Under the pieces are notes generated by a model. It was not told where the DNA came from, made no database searches, and saw only the letters and a list, made by a program, of their open reading frames with translations. Below are positions 1 to 11,960 of a DNA stretch of 64,000 nt, in pieces. Numbering within the stretch: the stretch's first letter is position 1; each line of letters starts with the position of its first letter. The translations under genes were made by a program, and so were the position numbers. The stretch is taken from positions 578,512 through 642,511 of the forward strand of contig MNCI01013751.1 of NCBI GenBank assembly GCA_015680685.1. The letters run 5' to 3'. This DNA comes from Gnetum montanum. Taxonomy: Eukaryota > Streptophyta > Gnetopsida > Gnetales > Gnetaceae.

Positions 1-1018
1 AAACAATGCATCAACTAAAATATATACACTAATGATACAACTGGCAATGAGGTTAACAATGGAGAGAAGGATGGAGAGAAGAGAATGGAATGGAATCCCA
101 AGAACAAGGTGGTGTACAACCCCTTGTGTAGTTTATGATTAATGTGACTCGGAAAATCTCATTCCAACTCTGGCCTCAAAAAAAAAAAAAAACTTCCAGT
201 GACTTCGCATTAATGCATTTGGCCAAACCATCCTCTTGAAGTAACAAGAATGCCTTCACCCAAGAGTTACCACCATTCCAACGAAACAAGGAGGAGAGAA
301 TGGGAAGTGAGAAGGGCCTTAGTTAGAGGGAACATTTTTATTCTAGTTCTATAACTAGTGCTTGTAGCCTAAGGGATTATTTTGTCTAAGGGGTGTGCTT
401 TGAATTCTCACTTCTTTTTTTTCTTTTCTCTCTTTTTTTTGTATTATATGTTTATGCATGAGAATCACACCATGCAAAGACTTTGTTATTTTTATTTGCT
501 TAGCTTCTTGATGATTGAGTAATGTCCAAACAGTAAGAAAACTCAGGAAGAAAACATCCAAGCACCCAAGAGGATGGCCAAGAAAAAAGCATCAAGTTCC
601 CTTGAAGTCACACTCTTTTCAATCCTTGAGTCCTTCATTAGTTTGAGAAATGCCTAGTCACCGATTCGTTATAGTTCTTATTATGAAAGGGACTATACAT
701 TTCCAAGCTGAGAGAGACCATAGAAATCTATGGATGTATGGATGAAGTGAACTCATTGCCTGCTATATCAAAAGAAATATACCTTAGTATCAACATCATT
801 ACTTAAAGGTAAAAATCAAACATTAGCAATTAGTATAAAAATAGTTCATACCATCATGGAGAATACTTATTAGGTGACAAACTTACAGGGTGGATAACAC
901 ACACACACAAAATGAAAAAGTATAACGATGATGTAAAAAAAATAAGAAAAGTTAAAGAAATTTGGAAAAAAAAACCATGTAAAACAAAAACTTAAAAATA
1001 ATTGAGGGCCTCAATTTA
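1..1018 (-). other. E1 3' noncoding region
   Basis: This stretch is AT-rich and has no credible coding frame. It matches, in reverse complement, the regions after the ORF in E6, E7 and E9, including the segment around the TTGATGCATTG motif, a (CA)n run near 898-910 and an A/T-rich spacer. Short ORFs here are chance. Confidence 0.8.
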
Positions 1019-2340
1019 TTAACACAGGTGGCCATCTCCCCCATGAGTGAATGGAAAGGAAGATATCCAAAATAAGGAGTGTGGTTGTCCGCTACGAGAG
1101 GTGTGAGTTGTATTGGCTGATCTTGGTGCATGGAAAGGTTTGGTTTGTTGTACATTGACCAGTAATCGTTTATCAGGTGTTTTGGGCTTGTATATTGTCA
1201 TGGCTCCCAAGGGAAAGGTCATATGGATAATGTAGGGTCCTTCCCACAATGTTTGAAATTTCATACATTGGGGTACATGTGAAAGATTCCAGTAAAGGAC
1301 CTTGTCTCTAGGCTGGTATTTAACCTTTCAAATTTTTGAGCATGACATTGTTTATTGTATGCCTTGTGTATCTCGTTTGATGATAGGGCAACCAATCGAT
1401 TCTCTTCTAGCATGTGTAGAGATGCCAATCGTTGTTTTTATGTTAGATTGAGATCAAGGTGGAGGTCACATGCCATGGATAGTATATGGAGTTCCATTTG
1501 AATTGGAAGTTTTGGGAGTTTTCCATACACCAACTCATAGGAGAGTAGCCTGTAGGGAGTTTTAAAGTGGAGCGGTATGCCCAGAGAGCATCATTTAGTT
1601 TCATGCTCCAATCTCGCCTAAATTTGCTAATTGTTCTTGTTAATATTCTCGTAATCTCCTGATTGGTGACCTTGGCTTGGCCATTAGCATGGGGGTGATA
1701 AGGTGTGATCAATTTATGTTCCACCCCTAAGCGTTCCATCAACTTGCAAAAGGTTGCACCCGTAAAATGTGTTCCATTGTCAGAGATGAGTGCACACAGC
1801 ACACCAAATCTATTTACGATTTGTTGTTGTACAAATTGTGTAGCTGTAGATGATGTGCAATCTGTTATAGTAGCTGCTTCAGCCCATTTGGTTAAATAGT
1901 CAACGGTAATAATAATATAAGCTTTCCCATTGGACATCGGTGTAATAGGCCCCATAAAATTAATTCCCCAAATATCAAAGGGTTCTAAGGGTTGAATCCA
2001 TTGTTGTGGACCCTCCATTCTAGTAGTCATTCCACCATCCTGTTAACAGTGCTCACAGGATTGGACAAATTGATGGGCATCCTGAAATAACATTGGCCAG
2101 TAATATCTTGCAAGCAGGATCTTAATGGTTGTTCATCTCCTTGGATAGTGGCCCCCACAGGGACCCGCATGAGCATCCCGGAGAACCCTTAATTGATCCT
2201 CATTAGGTACACACCATCGAATGAAGCCATCAAGGTAGAATTTATAGAGTTGTCCCTTGATTTCCATGAAGTACTTGATTTTATGAAGAAACTGTTGTTT
2301 CTTCCTTAAATCTAACCCCTGAGGTGTTTATTGGGAAAGA
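1019..2340 (-). pseudogene. E1 integrase and pol C-terminal tail
   Basis: Integrase inserts the cDNA into host DNA. The readable core is 1443-2030, with upstream codons to about 2340 holding an H..H/C..C zinc region ending in CEHC. Core motifs: FDIWGINFMGP, D44 in TVDYLTKW and D84 in SDNGTHF (numbering within the 1443-2030 ORF). The DD35E glutamate should be residue 120, but the sequence reads NGQAKVTN, that is Lys. A frameshift and stops separate the core from the tail at 1019-1264, which ends HSLFWISSFPFTHGGDGHLC. The same last residues end the ORFs of E6, E7 and E9, where the integrase itself is missing. Non-functional copy; family identity is clear. Confidence 0.9.
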
Positions 2341-2900
2341 AGATAAGTAAAAATGCTACTATACCAATTTGTTCCCATGGGTTGGTTACTTATTACACTA
2401 GCAAAGAGGGTTTTGTTAGGAAAATGATTAGATACAGCATATTCATCCTCTTTGTTGTCCCAACGCAACCAAGATAAATGATCGGCAACACCATTCTCGG
2501 TGCCCTTTCGATCTACTATTGTTAAATCGAACTCTTGAAGGATTACCAACCAATGTATAATACGAGGACTAACCGTTGGCTTGTTCATGAGGAACCAAAT
2601 TGCACTATGATCTGTATGAATGTACACTTTGTAGCCCAACACATAGTGCCTAAATTTATCCAGTGCAAACACTACAGCCATTAATTCCTTTTTGGTGGTG
2701 GTGTAGTTGATTTATGCACTAGCAATACTCTTACTCGCATAGTGGATGTAATAAGGGCATTTTTGTTAATCTAACTGTGTTAGTATGGCTCCTAAGGCAT
2801 AATTAGATGCATCAGTCATGATATGAAATGATCTGGACTAGTCGGGGGCTTGTAGAATAGGGGTTTCCACAAGCCTTTGTTTTAGAGTTTGGAATGCTCA
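2328..2900 (-). pseudogene. E1 RNase H domain
   Basis: Degrades the RNA strand of the RNA/DNA hybrid during reverse transcription. The readable ORF 2328-2681 contains ALDKFRHYVLGYKVYIHTDH and EFDLTIVDRKGTENGVADHL, typical of the Ty3/gypsy RNase H that follows RT. Upstream codons to about 2900 read through interrupted frames with TDASNYALGAIL, the usual first-aspartate region. Stops are mostly TAG. Sits between RT and integrase as expected. Confidence 0.85.
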
Positions 2901-2960
2901 TTCACATTCCCTGGTCCATTCGAAGGATGCATCTTTTTTCGTTAATTCTACCAACGATTT

Positions 2961-3971
2961 GGAAATCTTGGAGAAGTTCTCAATGAATCTCTTGTAGTAG
3001 CCAATGTGTCCAAGGAATGACCAAATATCTTTGACTATTTATGGTTGTCGAGTGATTCCTTGGATAACCTTTACTTTTTCCAGATCCACCTCTATTCTTG
3101 ATTGAGAGATCTTATGCTCCAGTACTATGCCCTCTTGAACCATCAAATGGCTTTCCTGCTAGTTGAGCTTTAGATTGGTTTCAATGCATCATTTTAGCAC
3201 CTTCTCTAATCGGTCTAGAGCTTGATCAAAGCTTGTACCATAAGTGGAGAAGTCATCCATAAAGACTTCCACTCCATTTCCTATTTGTTGTTGAAAAATT
3301 CTTAGGACTAAACATTGGAATGTGACGGGAGCATTGCACAAGCCAAATGGATTTTGCTTATATGAAAACGTTTCCCAGGGACTGATGAACATCGTTTTGG
3401 CTTGATCTTCTGGTGCTATTCATATTTGATTATATCCACTATACCCATCCAGAAAACTATAATAGCGATGCCTCGCTATAGTGTCTAGGACTTGGTCGAT
3501 GAACGGCAACGGAAAATGATCTTTGAATGTTGCCATGTTCAGTAGCCTAAAATCTATACATACCCTCCATTTACCTCCTTTCTTAGGCATGATTACTAGA
3601 GGACTAAACCATTCACTATAAGAAATGGGATATATGAACCTGACCTTGAGGAGCTGTTCTATCTCTTCTTTCACTGCTTGTTTCAATTTCGGGTTCAATC
3701 GCCTCTATGGTTGCTTCTGAGGCTTCATGGAGGGGTCCATGTAAATCCTATGCTGGCATATCCTAGGGTCTATTCCGATTATCTTGGGGTATGACCAAGC
3801 AAAGGCTTTTGACCATTTATTGATGATCTTTAATAGGCTTTCTTTTTTCTTGGGGACAAGTTTTGCGTTGAAAATTACCAGTTCTCCATTTTCAAGGTTC
3901 ATGTGTTCCAAACTGGTGGGCAATGGTTTTAGGTCTAGGGGCTCTTGTCTAAATTCCTCAGGAATCTCCAA
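2961..3971 (-). pseudogene. E1 reverse transcriptase
   Basis: Copies genomic RNA into cDNA. Reading on the minus strand: a linker with FAWSYPKIIGIDP (3705-3971), then EEIEQLLKVRFIYPI, WFSPLVIMPKKGGKWRVCID and FLDGYSGYNQI (3420-3698), then MFISPWETFSYKQNPFGLCN and the catalytic box VEVFMDDFSTYG (FMDD at about 3252-3263). The domain continues past 3189 with SFLGHIGYYKRFIENFSKI in a broken frame. Several stops and a frame change make this copy inactive. The DD pair of the catalytic box is intact here, whereas E2 has FMDY at the same place. Confidence 0.9.
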
Positions 3972-3977
3972 CTTCCC

Positions 3978-4720
3978 CTAATTAATGTTTTTGGAGTTAA
4001 GGGCTGGAAGTTGGCAACAGACTTGCTCTAGTACGTCTGTGCTTTCAATGTAAGCACTAGTTATCCCCTCAGTTAGTTTCATGCATGTTATTGAGTTGCT
4101 CCCTGGATCAACCATCAACCATTGGGTGTCTTCTTGTTGTGTGGTTGCTGCATATAGGCACTTTTGTATGTCGATATCTTGTACACACCGATTCCATGCA
4201 GGCAATGTTAAACTATGCATCACCCATGATTTCTGCATGCAATGACACCTTGTGTCACCATATGCGATGCATGGAACTCTCTTCCTCTCAATCTTCCCAA
4301 AAGTATTTTTCTTAGATATTTCTAGGAAAATATTGTGGATTCCTAGGCATGCATCAATTATACTAAGCCATGCCCTTCCCATTATTATTAGGAAATCCCC
4401 TTTGTCATTGTTTATTTGAATCACTAGGAAATTAGTTGGATATGACCAACCACCCACGGTGGTAACAATGTTCTCAACCTATCCCAAAGGAATAGTGATA
4501 GATTGGTCAGCCAGCTCTAAGCGAATATTTCTCTTCTTGAGTGGAGGTAGGTTCTAGGTTTTATACAATTCTTGTGAGATTAAGTTGACTTTAGAGCCTG
4601 AGTCAAGAAAAGCCTTATGAGGTTCATTACTAGTGACCTAAAGATGAATTAGGGGGCTCCAAAGATCAGATAATTTCTTGGGAATGTGGCTTACCTTAAT
4701 CTAGTCAATTATGGTATGTG
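3978..4720 (-). pseudogene. E1 aspartic protease and linker
   Basis: The retroviral-type aspartic protease matures the polyprotein. The active-site triad DSG (in FLDSGSKVNLISQE) is at about 4596-4604 on the minus strand, outside the longest ORF. ORF 3978-4457 covers the C-terminal half with SYPTNFLVIQINNDKGDF and IIMGRAWLS, then a linker ending QLPALNSKNIN. In E6, E7 and E9 homology runs through this linker to a point matching E1 3945-3949 and then jumps to the pol tail. Interrupted by stops, so inactive. Confidence 0.85.
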
Positions 4721-6835
4721 TTAACATAACCATATGCATTGGGTGCGATTTTTTTTTCAAGGGGATCCCGAAACTTTATTTGGTACGGTGGTGTTTAGAT
4801 GTTCAACCACTTGTGAGGGTGAGGGCTTAGTTGGATTGTTGGTTCTGAAGAAAGGTCTTTTTGGCATAAAATTTTTAGGACCAACTGAGAATTAAGGATT
4901 GGAAGCCCTCGTGACATTGGGTTGTTGCAGTTGAGTGGGAAATACCCTTGGCATTGTTGGAGTGGTTGGTGGTGGAGCTACCGGCATGAGAGGTGTGGAT
5001 GGATTTGGAGGATGGTATACATGTGGAGCATCCCTACTGGGTGGGGAAGTCTAATAATATTCCTAAACTGGGTGGTGATGTTGTGGAGTTGCATAACCCA
5101 TAGGATCACTTGGAGAAATTGGTTGCTGCACGTAATATCCATAAGGATTGGGCTACCAGTAAGGGTAGTATTGTTTTGGCAGTGGCATCCCCCATGACTA
5201 TGGGTATTGCCACTGCTGATGTTGCCTGATGGGTTGTGGTGGAGTTCCACTTGGATAGTATGTTAATGGTTGGTGGAACTGTCTTAGGTTACCTTGAGGA
5301 TCCGGTAACCTCTGGGGTGTCTACTATCTGTCAAGTCTCGGGTTGAGTGCATACACTCCAGACTCTTGTAGATGTGAGATTATTGGACAACATCCCTTAG
5401 GATGGTCATATTGGTAGATCTCACATCCACCGTCATCGTCTGTGTCTGAGTCCACAACCTCATCGGAGATAGTTATTTTCCCCTTACCCTTGTCACGTGC
5501 AGGGCTGGAATCTCTCCACTTTTTCTTGTCCTTGTCACTACTTCGTTCCTCTTTGAAGTCCTCTATGATTTTCAGGACAAGTTCAAGTCTATTATCCAAG
5601 GAGTCCTGTATTTGATCTACCTTATCCACCAGTTCTATTGTTATCTTTTGAAGTAGTAAGGATTTTCTGTTCACCAACTCTTCAAGTGGTGACTCATCCT
5701 CTTCATCACAAAATCTCATTCCCTTCTTTTGAAGAGAGGGATCACGGTTATATTCTTCCACACTTTTTCTTTTTTGTAGCTCCCCTTCTTCTTTGGCTAC
5801 TTGTTCCAACAATTTGTGAATTTCATGGAATCTAAGTTCTGATAGTCTCCCTTGGGCATAAGTCCCAAGGGTTCTCCTAGTTTCATATCTTAGCCCATCC
5901 ACGAGATGGCGTAGTTGATCCCGTTGTACGTAACCATGGCCTGAGCAATGATGTAACAATGCATAGTAGTGGCCCATGGTAGCATCCAAGGGTTCATGAA
6001 TACCTTGCTTCCATCCTTGGATCTACTTACGCAAGTTAGACACTCGAGAGTACATTTGATACTTATCGTTGAAGAGTTCTAACATCGTACTCCACCTCCT
6101 AATGGTTTTCAGCTCTAAGGACCAGTACCAACTCTTTGCTTCCTTTATGAGTGTCCTGGAAAACAACTTTAGTTTTTTCCACTCATTTTCTATGTTTTGC
6201 AAGGCGTAGGCATCATGGAATTCCTATAAATGATTTTGCAGATCGGCGTTGTATCCCCCTTCGAAGCATGGGATATTGTTCATGTCTAAGTGCTTGATCC
6301 GACTATCCTTTTGATGCCTTGTTGGGATTCTCACTACCTCCATTATATCTAGCATGCTTCGAGTGGCAAGTAGGGGTTAGTCATGATCATCTCTTTCATG
6401 ACGTCTATGATGTCTACGTTTTTCCCTACTTTCCCTTCATTCATGCCTTGATTCTCTTGACTACCCTCGTCCTGTCTCTCGACTCTCTCGTTGAGGTCTC
6501 TCATTTTGTTTACCCTTATCCTCTCCATTATGCTCTTGATGATTGCACCTTGATGTGGAAGGAGAGGATGAATGATGTGATGAAGGTGAAGAAGAAGGAG
6601 AACTATCACCATGACGATGTTTCTTACCTTCTCTTGTATGGCTTCGGCCCCAATCATGATGATGATCTGAGTGCCCGTCCTTGTCGTGTGTTGTTGTTCC
6701 CTCAGTTAATAGTTGGTGTTCATAGGGATCAGAACCAGGGTTGTGTATTTTGGAGCATAGGTTTTGATACCCCACCTCCTGATTATCATTAGGAGGGGGA
6801 ACATCTTTCAATAGAGAACCCGTGATAAGTGGTTC
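4721..6835 (-). pseudogene. E1 gag
   Basis: Gag builds the virus-like particle and packages RNA. ORF 5324-5989 carries the capsid C-terminal part (LHHCSGHGYVQRDQLRHLVD, RRTLGTYAQGRLSELRFHEI), a charged coiled-coil-like stretch with EEDESPLEELVNRKSLLLQK, and a compact zinc-binding motif CEIYQYDHPKGCCP in which the second Cys of the CEIC found in E6, E7 and E9 is Tyr. Upstream codons (6000-6300) hold SWYRSLE-type capsid residues in a broken frame. The N-terminus is shorter than in E6, E7 and E9: about 360 bases after the expected ATG are absent. The part near 4721-5320 is proline-rich. Confidence 0.85.
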
Positions 6836-7000
6836 ACCATCTCCAATTTCACTTAGGACATGCGGGACCTCTTACATTATGTCTTATTAAGTGTGCTATT
6901 TAACCATTATATAATTTTTTGTTGATTAACCCTAAGGTTTGTTTAAGCTCCCAATGATGTGAGTAATTTCCTATGTTCTACTTAGCGCACAAACACTTAG

Positions 7001-7018
7001 TCCCCGACAACGATGCCA
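7001..7018 (-). other. E1 primer binding site (tRNA-Asp)
   Basis: On the minus strand the LTR end TCATCA is followed by one T and then TGGCATCGTTGTCGGGGA. This differs by three bases from the complement of the 3' end of plant tRNA-Asp (TGGCGCCGTTGCCGGGGA), the primer usual for Athila-like elements. The changes fit C-to-T decay. Confidence 0.85.
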
Positions 7019-7019
7019 A

Positions 7020-7834
7020 TGATGAGTGGAGAGGTACCCCTACACTCAACCATACGAATATGAGTGTAACACACACGATCCAGTCGAACTCCGTAGACTA
7101 AGTGCCTACACGCCTCATGGAGCACTTGAGGTTAATTATTCGTTGTCTTCCCAAACTTACTTGTATTTTTCATGGTGTATGGTTAAGTAAGTCCGAGGTA
7201 TATGATTTTTATAGCTTTTCTGTTTTATATCTCCTATGTTGATAAGGTAAAGGGTTGAAGAGACTAATTGACTAACTTTAACTAACTAACTAAGTCTTAA
7301 TTAACCTAGCATCAACATCCGTTCCCACTTACCATTCACACCTTGAACCAATGCAACCTTGGTTACCAAATGCGAGTTGTTGCTGGGATCACCAAGTGTA
7401 ATGCACGTGCTTGAAGCGGTTGTACTTAGGCACTTAACTAGGAGAGAAGGGTTGAGAGAGATTTAATGACTAGGAAAGCATTAAATGATAAATAGTAAAT
7501 AATAGTAAATAAAAGTCCTAATTAGCCTATTCCATGCACTACAAGGTTTATCCAAGAAGTTCGTCTTTATTACCGTACACAAACATGTGTTCAGGTCCAA
7601 TATTTGCTCGAATAAAGATTTGTTCACTTTGGAGCTCCTACTATGGCCACATGGAAAATATTCTATCTCTGGAGGGATCAAATTGCTAGAGTTTCACTAT
7701 GGTCTAGGCATCGATTGGAAAACAAGGGAGAGTTGCCTCTTATTTATAGACTTTGTGGCACACTGCGATATCACGTACGCAATATCGCAGGGGACGATGC
7801 GATATCATGGCCCATGCGATATTGTGTCCCATCA
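7020..7834 (-). repeat. E1 5' LTR
   Basis: 815 bases. On the minus strand it starts TGATGGGACACAATATCGC and ends CACTCATCA next to the primer site. The reverse complement has several GATATC/AATATC motifs followed by a TATA box (minus strand TATAAATA at 7741-7748). The interior matches the LTRs of E6, E7 and E9. Only one LTR of E1 is in the window, so the target duplication cannot be checked; the base run right of it is GTTGT. Confidence 0.85.
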
Positions 7835-8199
7835 GTTGTATAGTGAGAAAAATATCATTATGGCCATGATAAGAACCTCTTATTAATGGGATGGATGAAT
7901 GGATGGTGTGGGCTCACTGTTCAAATAATTAGTCCCTTAGTGCTTGATAATACAGAGAAATCTTTACTTTATTCATTATGTGGTTTATTAATGATTAAAA
8001 TTATTTACAAAGAAAATGAAAACAAAGTATGAAAAAGATAGTAAGAATTGGAAAAAGATGTAAAGAATGGAAAATCATTAAAGAAGTGAAAAATGTAGAA
8101 GAATGTTAAAAATTGAAGAAGTAAAAAATTATACAATACTTAAAAAGTATTAAAGAATGTGTAAAATGAAAAATTCAATATAGTACCTATGGTTCTAGA

Positions 8200-9560
8200 T
8201 TGACACCCCCATGACTATCATTAAGATCAATTAAATGGAAGATGGAACACATAGTAGACTATTGGGTAGGTTGGATAAACTTCTTGGAAGATTCATAATA
8301 AAGTTTGACTTGTTGGATATTGATAGAAATAAGCTTATGTGGACAAGATGGGTGATAGATATGTAGGGCACTAGATGGATAAATGGCTTGCACAATGTAT
8401 GGTCCCTCCCAAAGTGTCTAAAATTTAGCTTTTTAGGGTAAATGACTAGGATTATAATAAAGAACCTTGTCACCTAGTTGTATAGTGACATGCTTTATTC
8501 ATGTATCATGCCTAAGTGTAGAGTAATGCTTATGGACTTCACTACTCATGAGTGCTACTACCCTATTCTCATCTAAAAGATTCAAGTTCATAAGACATTC
8601 CTTTTGGGCTAAGCTCAAATCAAGGTCAAGTTCACTGGTAGTAGCTAAAGTGTGAAGCTCTACCTGGATTGGAAGCATTAGCAACTTATCATAGACTAAC
8701 TCATATGGTGCGTATAGGCCCATAAAGAATCATTCAGTTTAGTGTTTTAATCCCATCTAAACCTACTAACCATCCTAGTAAGTATTCTAGTCATTTCGTG
8801 GTTAGTTACTTTAGCTTGACCATTTGCTTGGGGATGATATGGTGTTGTTAGCTTATGGTTCACCCCAAGTTGTTACATGAGCTTCTAAAATGTAGCATCA
8901 GTGAAGTGAGTCCTATTGTCTAATATAAGCATTCTTGGTACTTTAAATTTGTTCACCATGTGTTGTTGGAAACATTTGATAGCTATCTTTGCTATATAGT
9001 CTTTTACTATTGTTGTGTCTACCCACTTTATGCAGTAATCCATAGTCACAATAATAGACACTTTTCAATTTGACATCAGTTGAATGGGCCCCATAAAATC
9101 AATTTTCCATATGTCAAAAGGTTCCAATGGTTGTATCCATTACTATGGTGCTTCATATCTAGTCATCATTCCTCCATCACTTTGGTAACACTCAAAGGCT
9201 TATGCAAAAGGATGGACATATTTGAACAAGGTAGCTAAAAGTAGCCTATCATTGGTAGTTTGAGTGTCATCCTACGCCTTGCATAGTGGTCACCACATGG
9301 GCCTTTACGAACGTCCTATAAGACTCTCTATTGATCATGTTCTGGGACACACCATCTAATGAGCCCATTTGCACAGATCTTGTATAAATTACTATTGATC
9401 TCCATGTATCTCTTTGGTCTATGAAGGAATTGTTCATTTTGTTTCTTACCCCATTTAATAGGAAGCTCTTGTGTTGATAGATAAGTCAAATATTCTGTAG
9501 TCCATGGCTTCCCTATAGAGTTTAGAGCCTTCACTATTTTGTAAAATAGATTCTCATTGG
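8200..9560 (-). pseudogene. E2 integrase remnant
   Basis: Broken integrase. A frame through about 8780-8840 reads TPYHPQANGQAKVTNHEMTR, again with Lys where the DD35E glutamate should be, as in E1. ORF 9328-9534 matches the pre-integrase part of E1 (ELPIKWGKKQNEQFLHRPKRYMEI.. and LIRWCVPEHDQ). ORFs 8231-8473 and 8499-8723 cover the C-terminal part and the region between core and tail. No full ORF survives. Confidence 0.8.
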
Positions 9561-11760
9561 GAAATTAGTTTGATAAAGGTTCTACTTGATCCTCAAAATC
9601 CTAATTCAACCTTGAGAGATGATTAGCTACCACATTTCCTATTTCCTTTTTGTCAGTCATCATGATGTTAAATTCTTGAAGAATCATAAGTCATCTTATC
9701 ACTTTTGGATTGACCACTGGTTTGCTCATAAGAAATCGGATGGTGCTATGATCGATGTCAACATAGATCTGGTACCTAAGAACATAATGTTTGAAAATTT
9801 TAAGCGCATATACCATAACGATTAGCTCCTTTTTAGTTATGGTGTAGTTTAATCATGTTCCAGTAATGCTCCTGCTAGCATAGTGTATGTTGTACAATCT
9901 TTTCTGATCATCCACTTATGTCAGTACTGAAACAAGCACATAGTTAGAAGCATCAATCATGATATGAAAAGTTCTTAACCAATCGGGAGCTTGAAGAATT
10001 GGTGTCTCTACTAATTTCTGCTTCAAAGCTTTGAATGCCTTTTCACATCACTAAGTCCACTAAAAGGATGAAGCTTGCTTCATGAGTTCTACAAGAGGTT
10101 TGGCTATCTTTGAAAAGTTTTTTATGAATCTCCTATAGTATCTTGTAAGGCCTAAGAATGATCTCACATCTTTTATTGTATGTGGTCATTGAATGATATT
10201 CTAGATGATTGATCTTTTTGGGATCTACCTCATATCTTTCTAGGAGAGTTTATGTCCCAACACTATGCCTTCATGAATCATGAGATGGTTCTTTTGCCAA
10301 TTGAGCTTTAGATTGGTTTCAATGCATCTTCTGAGTACCTACTCCAATTGGTCAAGTGCTTGTTTGAAATCTAGCCCATATGTTAAAAATAATCCATAAA
10401 CACTTCAATACCATTGCCTATTTGCTTCTATAATATGCTTAATACCATTCTTTGGAAGGTGGTTGGTGCATTGCAAAGACCAAAGGGCATTTATCTATAG
10501 GCAAACATTCCCCATGGACTAGTAAGTATTGTTTTCTCTTGATCTTCAAGTGCAATGTAGATCTAATTGTATCTACTATATTTGTCCAAAAAATTATAAT
10601 ATTCATGTCTTGCAATAGTGTCCAAGACCTGATCAACAAATGACAAAGAAAAGTGATCCTTAAATGTGGCAAAGTTCAAAATCTGGAAGTCAATGCAAAC
10701 TCACCATTTGCCCCCCTTCTTTGTAACAATCACTAAAGGACTAATCCATTCACTATTCACAATAGGATAGATGAATCTTGCCCTTAGAAATTTCTCCAAT
10801 TCTTGCTTGACTACCTCCTTAAGTTTAGGATTGAGCCTTCATTAACGTTGGTGTCATGGTTTGACTACAAGATTAGTATAGATCTGGTGTTAACAAATTC
10901 ATGGATCAATTCCCATGATCTCATCATAAGACCACATGAATGTTGTGGACCATTTGTTAATCACTTCCAGCAGTTTCCTTTTCTATTGTTCTTCTAAGTT
11001 GGCGTTGATAATTACTAGCTTCTTCTTGTTCAAAAATGCATATTCTAATGTTGCTGGTAGGGCTTTCAATTCTAGTGGTTCTAGTTCCATTGTGTCTAGG
11101 ATCTCAACGTGTCCCTAATCTATCTCTTCTTCTTGGTTGATATGTACGTATGGGTGCCCTTTCCTTAATTGTTTTAACTTATCAGTTTCTACAACATAGG
11201 CCTTAATGATTTATTCTTCTAGTTTCATGTATTTGTCAAATTGAGTTTCTTCATTTGTGATTAGCCATTGAATGCCCTCTTGTTGTGTGGTTGCTACATA
11301 CAGACAATTTTGCATACATTGTTTCTACACATCTATTGCATGCCTTGGTATCCTCTTGTTTGATAGCCCAGGTTCTCTGCATGCAATTGCACCCATTATC
11401 ATTGTATGTGATACATAAAACTCTTCATCTTTGTATGATTCTAGCTTCATCTTCCTTGGAATTCTCCAAGGAAAAATGTGGAATCCCAAGCTTAGCATCA
11501 ACAATGATAAGCCAAGCTCTTCCCATGATAATTGGGAATTCACCCTTGTTCTTCCCCATGTGAACGATTAGAAAATCAGTAGGGTAGGACCAACCACTAA
11601 TGGTGGTAATCACATCATCAACCTATCCAAGTGGAACTGTGATAGATTGGTCTACAAACTCTAATCAAATGTTACTTCTCTTTAGTGGTGGTAGATTTTA
11701 GATACATATCTTGAGAGATCATATACACTCCTAACCTAGAATCAAGTAGAGCTTTACATG
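9561..11760 (-). pseudogene. E2 RNase H, RT and protease remnants
   Basis: Right to left on the minus strand: protease C-terminal half at 11325-11613 (SYPTDFLIVHMGKNKGEF, IIMGRAWLI), an RT linker with NKWSTTFMW near 10920-11000, RT fragments, and RNase H near 9600-9860. The RT catalytic box reads FMDY followed by a stop (about 10385-10405) instead of FMDD. The copy is inactive and clearly older than E1. Confidence 0.8.
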
Positions 11761-11960
11761 ATTTTTGTCTTGATATTTGAAGATAAACTAAGGGACTTCC
11801 TGGATCAATTCTCTTTTATGGAAGAGCCCTTGCCTTTATCCAATGAGTGATTGTCTGAGAAGCATGATAGTTATAACATTTGAATTTGATGATGTTGGAA
11901 GCTTACTATGTTGAGAAAGATTGGATGTAGATGGGGTGGAAGTAGATGTGTTCCCCATCT

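Larger units (their letters stand above)
1..7834 (-). mobile_element. E1: Athila-like Ty3/gypsy LTR retrotransposon, left part cut by window edge
   Basis: On the minus strand the order is 5' LTR, tRNA-Asp primer site, gag, protease, RT, RNase H, integrase, 3' noncoding region. RNase H before integrase is the Ty3/gypsy order, and the gag and RNase H motifs look Athila-like. The 3' LTR is not in the window: the left edge matches sequence that lies about 900 bases before the 3' LTR in E9. Every ORF carries stops or frameshifts, so this copy is dead, yet it is the only one here with a nearly full pol. It was inserted into E2, whose 3' region resumes at 7835. It serves as the reference for the deletion in E6, E7 and E9. 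Confidence 0.9.
7835..11960 (-). mobile_element. E2: decayed Athila-like element, pol region only
   Basis: Minus-strand remnant paralogous to E1 1000-4700, more heavily mutated. From right to left: protease, RT, RNase H, integrase, pol tail, then AT-rich 3' noncoding sequence (7835-8200). The left side is cut by the insertion of E1; the right side stops near 11960 without a recognisable gag or LTR. A decayed TCATGGGGG motif near 8200 marks the end of pol. Confidence 0.85.
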
